DNA of 64,000 nucleotides from JAFLCA01 sp041907145 (GTDB lineage Bacteria > Bdellovibrionota_C > UBA2361 > JAFLCA01), in assembly GCA_041907145.1 (NCBI GenBank), contig JAYRHW010000189.1, forward strand, positions 1-64,000, written 5' to 3'. This document shows positions 42,985-51,364 of the stretch, in pieces (the stretch's first letter is position 1; every line of letters starts with the position of its first letter). The position numbers and the translations under genes were made by a program. Under the pieces are notes generated by a model, which worked only from the letters and a program-made list of their open reading frames with translations, had not been told where the DNA came from and made no database searches.

Positions 42985-44172
42985 ATGAGAAGGCGTCCGC
43001 AAGATCCCGATAAGCGAGCAATTGAGCTCCCTAAGAGCTTACTAACCCCCGCTGGAGACATCGGCATAGTGTTGTCTGGAGGCGGAGCCAGGGCGGCCTA
43101 TCAGGTCGGCGCTATGCGAGCCTTAGTTCCCTACTTCGAAAAGTCACAGGACCAGATATCAGTCGTCATCGGAAGCAGCATCGGCGCAATCAATGGCTTA
43201 GTGCTGGGTGCGGGACTAAAGAGCGGTGTTGATGCCGTCGTGGCTCAGCTTGAGTCCATGTGGCGCGAGCGCACGTTCAGAAACACTTTTCACGGCACGC
43301 CCTCCGGCGCATTCTTGCGCGCAATTAAGCTGGCCTTCTTGCAGTACCGCGCGCCTGGCCCTAATGCGAGCTCAACCGCCGTCTTCGATCCGACTCCGCT
43401 GATGCAGCGGGTCGACGAAGCCATTAACGGATTCGGCGGTCTCTCCCCCGAAGTGCGTCACCCCGGATTGAAGGCCGTGGGGGTCATGACCACCATGGAG
43501 GGTGCCGAACGAAAACCAATGCTATTTTTGAGTTCGCACAAGCGCCTCGATACCGCCCTCCTAGAAGGCGCCTCATTTGAAATTTGCTACGTAGATAGTT
43601 TAAGTGCAAAGCACGGGTTTGCCTCAGCAGCGCTGCCCTCGGTGCTTCCTCCCGTAGAACTCGATACCGACCACGGCAAGGTACGCCTTGTTGACGGCGG
43701 AATTTCACAGAACATTCCGGTCGATCCAGCGGTCCGACTGGGCGCCCAACGCGTAATAGTCATCGATATTTCGGGGCGCAGCTGGTGGCTTGACCAATAC
43801 GGGGAAGCGCACGACACACGCCCGACTTGGGAGGTCCCTGCGGGTTTGAAGACCTTTTGTATGCGGCCTCCCGATACATTCGTGATTAAGCCTAACGGCG
43901 CGCTGGGCCCACTCCTTAAGAGCGCGGTTAGTTCCTCGACCCGCAAATTTATCGCAGCTGTCGGCCCCGTCTGGCCGGTGTTTCAGTTACTCAAGAAAAA
44001 GCTGGGCGAAGACGTAGCTTTCGAAGTTATGTCGTACGTCGCCCTCGACTCGGATTATCTTGGCGCACTGATTGAGGCGGGTTACAACGAGACACTGCAG
44101 CATTTAAAAAACCGCACCCAAGTCGAATTCAAACATCAAGATTCCTACGAAAAATGGGCTCAGGCGCTCTGA
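42985..44172 (+). CDS. Patatin-like phospholipase
   Basis: Serine-aspartate lipase of the patatin/RssA group, 395 residues, no signal peptide. The oxyanion loop SGGGARAAYQ (31-40), nucleophile Ser65 in GSSIG and catalytic Asp237 in DGG are all present. It would cut acyl chains from phospholipids in the cytoplasm or at the inner membrane face. AAGGA lies five bases before the ATG. Its end overlaps that of the opposite alpha/beta-hydrolase-like gene by 13 bases. Confidence 0.92.
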   Translation: MRRRPQDPDKRAIELPKSLLTPAGDIGIVLSGGGARAAYQVGAMRALVPYFEKSQDQISVVIGSSIGAINGLVLGAGLKSGVDAVVAQLESMWRERTFRNTFHGTPSGAFLRAIKLAFLQYRAPGPNASSTAVFDPTPLMQRVDEAINGFGGLSPEVRHPGLKAVGVMTTMEGAERKPMLFLSSHKRLDTALLEGASFEICYVDSLSAKHGFASAALPSVLPPVELDTDHGKVRLVDGGISQNIPVDPAVRLGAQRVIVIDISGRSWWLDQYGEAHDTRPTWEVPAGLKTFCMRPPDTFVIKPNGALGPLLKSAVSSSTRKFIAAVGPVWPVFQLLKKKLGEDVAFEVMSYVALDSDYLGALIEAGYNETLQHLKNRTQVEFKHQDSYEKWAQAL

Positions 44173-44843
44173 GCCTCATTCCCTCGCGCTAGGTTTTTCT
44201 GCGGGCAACGCGCCGGCACATCTTGAAATTGTATGATGGCATGCGCCAGTTCCTCGGCCTGACTAGGCCCTGAAGTTTTGAGGTGCCAGCTCGTCGGCAA
44301 GCGCTTCTCGAGGCGCACTGCCTCCTGTTGAATGAAGTCGCCAGCCTGATCGGTGGTTGCTAAGAGGACTGGACAACGAATCCGCTGAACATAAGGCTTG
44401 GAATCGAATCCGGGATCGCGATGCCGAAAGGGCAGCCCAAGGGGCAAGAACTTTTCCGCCGCATCAATCAGGCGAGAGTAGATCGTAGGATGCGCGCGCG
44501 AGGTAGCATCAACCAGCGCTAGCGTTCTAACGAGTTTCAATTCGGTGAGACAGAGATTCTGAACCAGAGCACCCGCAGCTCCGAACGCAACGAACGATGC
44601 CTGACGAATGTTCTTTGCGCGAAGCACCGTCAGCAACTCTGCACTAAGTATCTGCCAATTTTCAGCCGTAATTGGCGCGCACGCAAGTACCAGCACCTTC
44701 GACTTAGCGCTCATTCGCTGCGCTACGTCACTGGATAAGAGCTCATATGCGCTCTGCTCGCGAATAAGAACAAATGCACGCCCTGTGCCGACTTCAGAGA
44801 CGGCAACAATAGAAGGAGAATTTGTAGATTCGTTAACTGCCAC
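44160..44843 (-). CDS. Alpha/beta-hydrolase-like protein lacking the serine
   Basis: A 227-residue protein with the strand order of a small alpha/beta hydrolase: VLVLACAPITAENW (oxyanion strand), ASFVAFGAAG (nucleophile elbow), VRTLALVDAT and VLLATTDQAGD. The elbow should read G-x-S-x-G but has FGAAG, with Ala89 in place of serine. The acid position near TTDQAGD and a late His (LAHAIIQF) could be remnants. It is therefore probably a non-hydrolytic binding protein or a pseudo-enzyme. It starts at GTG with GGA upstream. It is convergent with the patatin gene. Confidence 0.6.
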   Translation of the reverse strand: MAVNESTNSPSIVAVSEVGTGRAFVLIREQSAYELLSSDVAQRMSAKSKVLVLACAPITAENWQILSAELLTVLRAKNIRQASFVAFGAAGALVQNLCLTELKLVRTLALVDATSRAHPTIYSRLIDAAEKFLPLGLPFRHRDPGFDSKPYVQRIRCPVLLATTDQAGDFIQQEAVRLEKRLPTSWHLKTSGPSQAEELAHAIIQFQDVPARCPQKNLARGNEAQSA

Positions 44844-45070
44844 AGCAATTCCGCGCGGTATTAATAGCTCTCCGATGCACTAAGGCCGAACATTGAGACC
44901 ACCGCAACTGCCCTTTGTCAATAGCACTAACTCGTGTGAATGGTGATTCTAATACTGTCGATTTGATAGCCAATTTCTTGCTTCCCCGTATTTGATCTAG
45001 GTTTTGAATTATGTAAAGTTAGTGGAAAGCGGCGAGGACTAGATTGTCCTTCGCCTCGAGTTGGAACCCC

Positions 45071-45400
45071 ATGATCGGAAAGCCGGGTCCTTTTCAAATT
45101 GTCGAAAGCGAAGGTTGCGGTCTCGTCGATGCCCCGATGAACGCCCCGCGCCGAAGATATTGTTGTTCAAATTACGCCACCTGTTTAGACCTAGCCGCTG
45201 CCCTCAATTGGGACAACTTCACCTGCCGCGGTTGCAGCGGAGAAATTGAAGAGACGCTCTACTGGAGAGCTCATCAGGCTAGCAAAAAAGATAATGTTGC
45301 TCGTACTATCTGCGATCTGCCCGGCATCAAGTACGTGGCCCCGGAGCCCTCAGGTACCTCCGTCGCGATGGAGCCCCTCAAGTTGGTGGTTAAGCGTTAG
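45071..45400 (+). CDS. Small cysteine-rich protein
   Basis: A 109-residue cytoplasmic protein with cysteines arranged as CCSNYATCLDLAAALNW followed by FTCRGCSG, which suggests a zinc-binding fold. I have a general recollection of similar CLDxA...W..F.C..C proteins in delta-proteobacteria, without known function. I chose the ATG at 45071; a TTG 27 bases earlier is also in frame, and neither has a strong ribosome site. It converges on the protease gene, with 14 bases between stop codons. Confidence 0.65.
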   Translation: MIGKPGPFQIVESEGCGLVDAPMNAPRRRYCCSNYATCLDLAAALNWDNFTCRGCSGEIEETLYWRAHQASKKDNVARTICDLPGIKYVAPEPSGTSVAMEPLKLVVKR

Positions 45401-45414
45401 CCCAAGGCTTACCG

Positions 45415-47391
45415 TTAATTCACTTGCCGAGCTGCAATAAATAGCCGTTCCACATTGCCGTAAATCACGCCTTCAAGCTGCGGCACATTAATCACATAAC
45501 TGTTCAGTGTTGCAGTGACGCTATACGAATTGCCGTAGTCGACCGTAAAATTGGCTCGGCCTTGGGAATCGGTCATCGCCGTCTCCCCGGTTCCTAGTAA
45601 TATCGCCGCATACGGCATCGGATTTCCTAAAGTATCCCGAACCGAGACGGTCAGCGTGTATTGCTTCGGCGCAACCTGGAAATTCACAGAGGTATCGCCG
45701 CTAGCGTAGCCGGACATCTGACGGAACACCAAGCCGCTGGCCTCGGCCCTCAAGCTATACTGACTAGGTCCTGGAAGGTTCTTGAGCTGGTACCGCCCGT
45801 CGGGGCCGGTGAATGCCGTGTACTGACCCTTCTCGAGCGACAAGGTCAGTTTGGCGCCCGATACCGGCTGCCCGGCTGATCCGGTAACCATACCCGACAT
45901 CACGAAGGAAATCGGGGATGGAATCGGCGTTGGTGTAGCCGTTGGCGCAGGTGTCGGCGTTAGAGTTGGAACTGGAGTCGGCGTTGGTATTGATGGCGTC
46001 GGTGTGGGGGCCGGAACAGAGACGGCCGAAAGCAACATGTTATACGCATCGACGTAGCGGCTGTTTATCACTCTACCGGTGAGCGACGGGATCGAACGCG
46101 CCGAGTCTAGAAGAGTCTTTTTTAGTTCAGTGGCGTGTAAACTTGGGCGGAACGACTTAAGCAGCGCTATGGCGCCAGTTATATGCGGACACGCCATCGA
46201 GGTGCCCTGCAGGTACACGTATTTGTTGCCTGGGTATGTGCTGGCAATTGAAACACCAGGTGCCGCAATCATGACGCTGCTTCCACCGTAATTGGAGAAT
46301 GAGGCCAGGTCACCGTTGGAGTCTACTGCAGCGACTGAAATCACATTAGACAAAGGATAGCTGGCCGGATACTGAGGCGAGCTGTCCATATTGATGGATG
46401 AGTTGCCGGCCGCCGCGATGAAGAGAATATCAAGATCACGCGAAGCGGCAATCGCAGCCTCAAGTTCCGGAATTCGACCGCCGCCGCCCCAGGAATTGTT
46501 GGTAGCAACGATGTTCACTCCGCTCTTCTTGAGGTTGTTTACATAGTCCAGAGCCCTAATTGCATCGTATAGTTGGCCACTGCCCTGAGAGTTCAAGAAC
46601 TTTACCGGGATTATTTGTACCTTCCCTGCGATGCCGGCAACGCCCAGATTGTTGTCAAAGGATGCACCGATAGTTCCACTGACATGCGTGCCGTGCCCAT
46701 TATCGTCAAAAGGGTTGCCGTTGCTGCTGACCGCGTTGAATCCATGAATGTCGTCGACTATGCCGTTCCCATCATCGTCTCGATTGTTGCCAGCAATTTC
46801 TCGCGGATTGGTCCAGATGACATCGGCGAGATCGGGATGGGTGTAGTCGGCACCCGTGTCAATGACTGCCACTATCGTGTCCGGAGAGCCGGTACACATG
46901 TCCCAGGCCTGCGTCATTTTCATCGACGATACCGCCCATTGGTAGGCCAAATAGGTATCTCCCGGGCTCTTGAGCGCATTGAATACGACGTTCAGACTGC
47001 AAGAGAAACCGCGATTCACCGTATGCTGATGGACATTGATGCGGCCCGCCAAACCAGCACGACGAACTTTCAAAACTTCTGCACGATTTCTCGCTTTGAG
47101 AGCGGCGCAGGGATTCCAGCGGGTCACCGATGCTAAGTCAGAGGCCTGAGGCTCACCATCAAGGGGCGTATCGGCCTCGACCACCAGTGTCGCATGGTCC
47201 GTTTCATCCGCGATAAAGAGCTCGCGGGGAGAGGCCTCCTCTAACGCATCGAGAGCCTTTTGTTGAAGCGGCGCAGCAAGCTCCCGCTTCATGACATACT
47301 GGCCCTTGACGTAGGTATCAGTGACCTCGACCTCCTGAGCAAAAGCCGATCCGGCAGCAAGCAACAGTGAAAGTAGCGCGATACGTTTCAT
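45415..47391 (-). CDS. Secreted subtilisin-like serine protease (S8)
   Basis: A 658-residue exported protease. Signal peptide (cut after AFA, residue 18), prodomain (about 19-150), catalytic domain with Asp178 (VIDTG), His233 (NGHGTH), oxyanion Asn330 (AAGN) and Ser398 (GTSMACPH). A calcium-like loop DDDGNGIVDD lies at 205-214. A Pro-Thr linker (about 456-492) leads to two carboxypeptidase-regulatory-like beta domains (about 495-575 and 575-650), which often attach such enzymes to surfaces. It starts 6 bases after the large surface protein gene and is surely co-transcribed with it, so it may process that protein. Confidence 0.94.
   Translation of the reverse strand: MKRIALLSLLLAAGSAFAQEVEVTDTYVKGQYVMKRELAAPLQQKALDALEEASPRELFIADETDHATLVVEADTPLDGEPQASDLASVTRWNPCAALKARNRAEVLKVRRAGLAGRINVHQHTVNRGFSCSLNVVFNALKSPGDTYLAYQWAVSSMKMTQAWDMCTGSPDTIVAVIDTGADYTHPDLADVIWTNPREIAGNNRDDDGNGIVDDIHGFNAVSSNGNPFDDNGHGTHVSGTIGASFDNNLGVAGIAGKVQIIPVKFLNSQGSGQLYDAIRALDYVNNLKKSGVNIVATNNSWGGGGRIPELEAAIAASRDLDILFIAAAGNSSINMDSSPQYPASYPLSNVISVAAVDSNGDLASFSNYGGSSVMIAAPGVSIASTYPGNKYVYLQGTSMACPHITGAIALLKSFRPSLHATELKKTLLDSARSIPSLTGRVINSRYVDAYNMLLSAVSVPAPTPTPSIPTPTPVPTLTPTPAPTATPTPIPSPISFVMSGMVTGSAGQPVSGAKLTLSLEKGQYTAFTGPDGRYQLKNLPGPSQYSLRAEASGLVFRQMSGYASGDTSVNFQVAPKQYTLTVSVRDTLGNPMPYAAILLGTGETAMTDSQGRANFTVDYGNSYSVTATLNSYVINVPQLEGVIYGNVERLFIAARQVN
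45911..46019 (-). repeat. Pro-Thr linker repeat in protease gene
   Basis: Low-complexity sequence coding Thr-Pro repeats (TPTPAPTATPTPIPSP and similar). It joins the protease domain to the C-terminal beta domains, and is the same kind of sequence as three blocks in the adjacent large gene. Confidence 0.85.
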
Positions 47392-47397
47392 CTCTTG

Positions 47398-50300
47398 CTA
47401 CCTCCTCGCTGCTCTAGACTTCGGTTTGGGGGTCGGCGCGACCTTCTTCTTGGATCCAGTACTCGAACTTCCGGACGAAGAATTGGGACGAACGCGGACC
47501 GCAAAGTGCAACCCACCGAGATCGGATTCCTTCTTGTCAAGATCCTCGGTCCATCCCACGTACGATACCGGCACCGAGGTTACTTCCAAGCGCCCGGTGG
47601 CTGATTCGCCAGAGAGCTCGATGCGGCAATAGTCGTCAGGGAGGATGCCGTTCCAGCGGAAGTTGCTATCAATACCGAAGGAGTAGCGGCCCATGGTCGC
47701 GCAGTTGGCGATGATCTTTATATCGAAAGTCTTCAGTTGGCTCTTCTCGCTGGCCGACAGTTTACGTCCATTTTGGCTGCTCTTGAGTTCTCCGCCCATA
47801 AGGAAGGCCATCGGGGTCGGGGTAGCGCTCGGAATCGGACTCGGAGTCCAGGTCGGCGTGGCGGTTGGGGTATCGGTAGGATCCGGAGTTTCGCCAGGTT
47901 TTGGAGTCGCTGTCGAGGTCGGAGTTGCCGAAGGCGTCGCCGTTGCAGTTGGCTGCACGCACTGAGTTAAGCCTGATGCCTTGGTGTCATGGAGGCTGCC
48001 GAAGGCGTAAATGCGTACCGTATTGGCACTATTGAAGTCGCGCGGAGTCTCAAAGGTAGTATCGCTATTTGCCGCAGCCACGAAGCTGCCACGGAAGTTA
48101 GTGGCGTACATATCCCAATCGACCTGCACATTTGAATTGTTCGAATTACGGACGCGCCACATGAGCTTGGAACTTGGATCGTCGGAACATAGGGACGTCA
48201 AGCGCAAGAGGGCCGGCGAGGTCGGAGTCGCAGTCGGAGTTACTGTAGGTGTCCTTGTCGGAGTAGCAGTAGCCGTCGCAGTCGGAGTTCTGGTCGGAGT
48301 CGCCGAATTAGTAGCCGTTGGCGTACTCGTCGGAGTAAAGGTTGGTGACGGAGTTCTTGTCGGGGTCGCAGTGTTCGTCGGCATCGGCGTGCTCGTTGCC
48401 GTCGGAGAATTGGTTGCTGTCGGCGTACTTGTCGGGGCTACCGTCGGAGTAACGCAAGGACCCTCGTAGTCATACGGATGCTTGTCGAGGTGCTGCTCAT
48501 GAGCTTTGCCCTTCGACATGCTCATCGTTTGCGTGGATTCCGGATTACCGGGCGCTACGTGACAGAAGACTATCTCCCCGTCGTTCGTAGGTGTAGCGCT
48601 GGCGGTGGCTGTTACGGTCGGGGTGGTCGTAACCACCGGCGTCTTGGTCGGAGATGGTGTTACGGTAGGAGTTGCCGTATTTGTAGCCGTTGGGGTTCTC
48701 GTAGCCGTAGCAGTCGAAGTCGCCGTCGGAGTAATAGTCGCCGTCGCCGTGAATGTTGCTGTCGGCAAGGGCGTAGCAGTACTAGTAGCTGTCGGGGTTA
48801 TCGTCGAAGTCGGAGTTCTCGTCGGAGTGGCAGTTACCGTAGCCGTATTTGTTGGGGTGGCGGTCCTCGTTGCCGTCGGAGTTACCGTTGAAGTCGACGT
48901 CACGGTCGGAGTTGGCGTCGCAGTACGAGTCGGCGTCGCAGTCGGGGTGTTCGTTGCTGTCGGAGTTGATGTCGGTGTTGGACCAACCTGAGCACTGGAA
49001 CGGAAATTGAGATAGTAGAGGTCGCGTGCCGCAGTTCCAGTGTATTGGTCCGGCGTCATGGACGAATCCTGGTATTCAGCCGTAACGATGTACTCCGAGC
49101 CCTCCGGAACCGTGATGGAGTAGATACCCTGCTCGTTCGTTTCAGTGCTGCGGGTCCGCTCGTCATAATTGAGAGTTATCTTGGCGCCTGGAATTTGATA
49201 GCCCCAGAAATCGAGCACCGTTCCGGATAACACGAAGCTGCGCACGTTTATTTCGCGGAAATCTATGTCGGGAGTGTCGCAGCGAATGTTCGGGATGGAA
49301 ACCGCAGCCGGATCAAAATAGCGATCATTATACTCAACTGACACCCAGTTATTTGCAATGGCAGGTGAAGTAAACTGATAGTGCCCCTGCTCATCCGTGT
49401 AGGTAACAACATCATGATTGTTGAGGATTGCCGCTTGTGAAATCGGCTGACCAGACTGATCGATCACTCGCCCGCTGACGACGTAGGAGTCCTGGACCGG
49501 GCAAATGGAACCCCGGGTCGGCAGCCGTGTTGATGGCACCGGCAAAACAGCGCGGAAATTGACTCCGGCGTATGCGCGCATCACGTCGACGAACGAAATT
49601 TGCAGCGGATCAAAAACCATATTGCCCGAAGCGACTCGTAGCGAATAGCTGCCGCCTTCATTAACGCTGAGGACGTATTCTCCGCGGGAATTCGTGGTGC
49701 CAACATTTACTTCGTTAAGATAGACGGCAGCGCCGGGCTGAGGAAAGCCATCAGGGTTATAGACAACGCCGCTAATGCCCTGCTTCGGGGTTCCAGACTG
49801 TCCAGCTCGCGCGATGAATTCACCGCTCGAGGCACTACTCGTGGCGCAAAAGCGGAAAGGTGTGGTGCTCACGTGATCAAGGGTGTAGCCAGACAGAGCA
49901 CCGATCACGGGAACATAGTCATCTCGCTTGCCGCTGTTGTCGTCATTACAGAAAGTCTGCTGCTCGGCCGGAAAGTAAATCTTTCCGCTTTGATCCGTGA
50001 TTTGCGATAGAGTCGGACCATCTTCGTACAAATCCGGTACGGTAATGCGAGCACCGCTCATGGGATCCGAGTTAGCGTCTAAGACCTGCCAAGCGACTGC
50101 GTTCTGCTTCACTCCGTTAGTGACGGCATGAAATAGGATCTTGGTAGTGGGGCCTGTAGGTGTAAGCGCGATGCGCGGGGGCGAGAACTGAAAGTTTCCC
50201 TTCGGGACAAGATTGATAATGGTGTTCGGGGCGACGCCAAGCTGTGCGGTGGTAATCCTGAGATTTCCGCTGCCGTCAGTACTGCGGGCGGACTTCGTCA

Positions 50301-51114
50301 GCGCAGCCACTCCGGAATCTCCCAGGAACTCAACTCCCGCCACGCCCGCTCCCGTCGAACTCTCGACCCGGATTTGATAGGTAACCGACGAGCCGACTGA
50401 CTGCGGTGCGACCGGTGCGCATGCGGCAGTAACATATCCGTTCACGACATTAGCGTTAGGACATACTTGATTGGCTGGAGTCGAGCGCGATGTGAAGATG
50501 CAATCTTGATTGCTCGGACTAACTGCAAATGCAGTTACATAGTTGTTATCAAGATCGGCATCGCGATCGTTACAGACTGTCGCAAGACGAGGGACGGAGA
50601 AGAAAACAGCACCGTCCCGGTCGGTCACTCGTTGCGAAGGACCAAGCGCGTTCGGGCTAGTCACTGGAATGCCTTCCAATCCCCGACCAGTCGAATTCGC
50701 GACCACCCAGCGCACTACCGACGATTGATTTCCGCTAAGCACTCTGACGTCGCAGTTGAATTGCGGACAATTTTCGCGACTTACGCGGAGTTCAGGGGGA
50801 TCGAATGAGACATTTCTGGAAGGATGATAGTAGGTCACCGTGGGGGTGGCCGAATCGAGATTCTCCGTGATAATTGACACCAGACCTGAACTGGAGCTGA
50901 ACATAGCGGGCTGGCGGCTCACACCGTAGTTACCGGTTACCGATATCCCGTCGAGCGGAAGGTCGGCATCTGAGTAAAAGCGGATTTTAAAGGTATCAGC
51001 GTGCGCAGGCTTTATGACGAGCAGCACAGCAACCGTAGCCAGCAAAAATGCACTGACGAACCGCGCAAGACGCAGGAGCTGACCGAGTGATGTACCGTGG
51101 GACTGTGACTGCAC
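47398..51114 (-). CDS. Large exported Pro-Thr-rich surface protein
   Basis: A 1238-residue protein with a signal peptide (hydrophobic about 18-35, cut after AHA near 39). Residues 40-700 hold several carboxypeptidase-regulatory-like / SdrD-like beta domains, seen from repeated Pro-Gly-Ala-x-Val-x-Leu and TDEQGHYQFTSP-type strands. Then come Pro-Thr blocks (about 710-841, 885-970, 1055-1100) separated by two folded inserts: IVFCHVAPGNPEST...HPYDYEGPC (about 845-885), a known Cys/His surface motif, and LTSLCSDDPSSKLMWRVRN (about 975-1055). The last 100 residues are strand-rich and end in a basic tail. It is likely a cell-surface stalk or adhesin. It precedes the protease gene by 6 bases. Confidence 0.88.
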   Translation of the reverse strand: MQSQSHGTSLGQLLRLARFVSAFLLATVAVLLVIKPAHADTFKIRFYSDADLPLDGISVTGNYGVSRQPAMFSSSSGLVSIITENLDSATPTVTYYHPSRNVSFDPPELRVSRENCPQFNCDVRVLSGNQSSVVRWVVANSTGRGLEGIPVTSPNALGPSQRVTDRDGAVFFSVPRLATVCNDRDADLDNNYVTAFAVSPSNQDCIFTSRSTPANQVCPNANVVNGYVTAACAPVAPQSVGSSVTYQIRVESSTGAGVAGVEFLGDSGVAALTKSARSTDGSGNLRITTAQLGVAPNTIINLVPKGNFQFSPPRIALTPTGPTTKILFHAVTNGVKQNAVAWQVLDANSDPMSGARITVPDLYEDGPTLSQITDQSGKIYFPAEQQTFCNDDNSGKRDDYVPVIGALSGYTLDHVSTTPFRFCATSSASSGEFIARAGQSGTPKQGISGVVYNPDGFPQPGAAVYLNEVNVGTTNSRGEYVLSVNEGGSYSLRVASGNMVFDPLQISFVDVMRAYAGVNFRAVLPVPSTRLPTRGSICPVQDSYVVSGRVIDQSGQPISQAAILNNHDVVTYTDEQGHYQFTSPAIANNWVSVEYNDRYFDPAAVSIPNIRCDTPDIDFREINVRSFVLSGTVLDFWGYQIPGAKITLNYDERTRSTETNEQGIYSITVPEGSEYIVTAEYQDSSMTPDQYTGTAARDLYYLNFRSSAQVGPTPTSTPTATNTPTATPTRTATPTPTVTSTSTVTPTATRTATPTNTATVTATPTRTPTSTITPTATSTATPLPTATFTATATITPTATSTATATRTPTATNTATPTVTPSPTKTPVVTTTPTVTATASATPTNDGEIVFCHVAPGNPESTQTMSMSKGKAHEQHLDKHPYDYEGPCVTPTVAPTSTPTATNSPTATSTPMPTNTATPTRTPSPTFTPTSTPTATNSATPTRTPTATATATPTRTPTVTPTATPTSPALLRLTSLCSDDPSSKLMWRVRNSNNSNVQVDWDMYATNFRGSFVAAANSDTTFETPRDFNSANTVRIYAFGSLHDTKASGLTQCVQPTATATPSATPTSTATPKPGETPDPTDTPTATPTWTPSPIPSATPTPMAFLMGGELKSSQNGRKLSASEKSQLKTFDIKIIANCATMGRYSFGIDSNFRWNGILPDDYCRIELSGESATGRLEVTSVPVSYVGWTEDLDKKESDLGGLHFAVRVRPNSSSGSSSTGSKKKVAPTPKPKSRAARR
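47814..47952 (-). repeat. Pro-Thr coding repeat, block 3
   Basis: Degenerate short units coding Thr-Pro-Thr-Ala and related four-residue steps, nearest the C-terminus of the large surface protein. Confidence 0.8.
48218..48456 (-). repeat. Pro-Thr coding repeat, block 2
   Basis: About 240 bases of short repeats built on GTCGGAGT/GTCGGCGT (plus strand), coding (Pro-Thr-x-Thr)n with x as Ala, Asn, Arg or Ser. Opposite-strand frames over it read as Val-Gly repeats and are not genes. Confidence 0.88.
48592..48984 (-). repeat. Pro-Thr coding repeat, block 1
   Basis: The longest block, about 390 bases of the same short units, coding an extended, probably glycosylated, Thr-Pro stalk. Confidence 0.88.
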
Positions 51115-51364
51115 GCTGCTTTGTTCAAACTGCCGGGAGGCCTATTCCTCTCCGGTCACCCCAAGCCTTTCGTGCAATTTGCGCAAACCGTTGAGGTTCT
51201 GCGCCAGAAAATCTTGCCCCTTCAATAAGTTACGAAACTCCCCTACGCACTCCACCTAGGGCCGTACTACCAGTGCGATTGCCTCGGCTATATTGGCGTA
51301 TATCCCTTAGTCCCGGCGCAGCCACATTGGGGAGAAGAATCGGACTGGACCCGCCTGATTACGA

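Noticed and set aside
48011..48991. Plus-strand frames coding long Val-Gly repeats
   Set aside because: They are antisense readings of Pro-Thr codons in the large surface protein gene and have no start signals.
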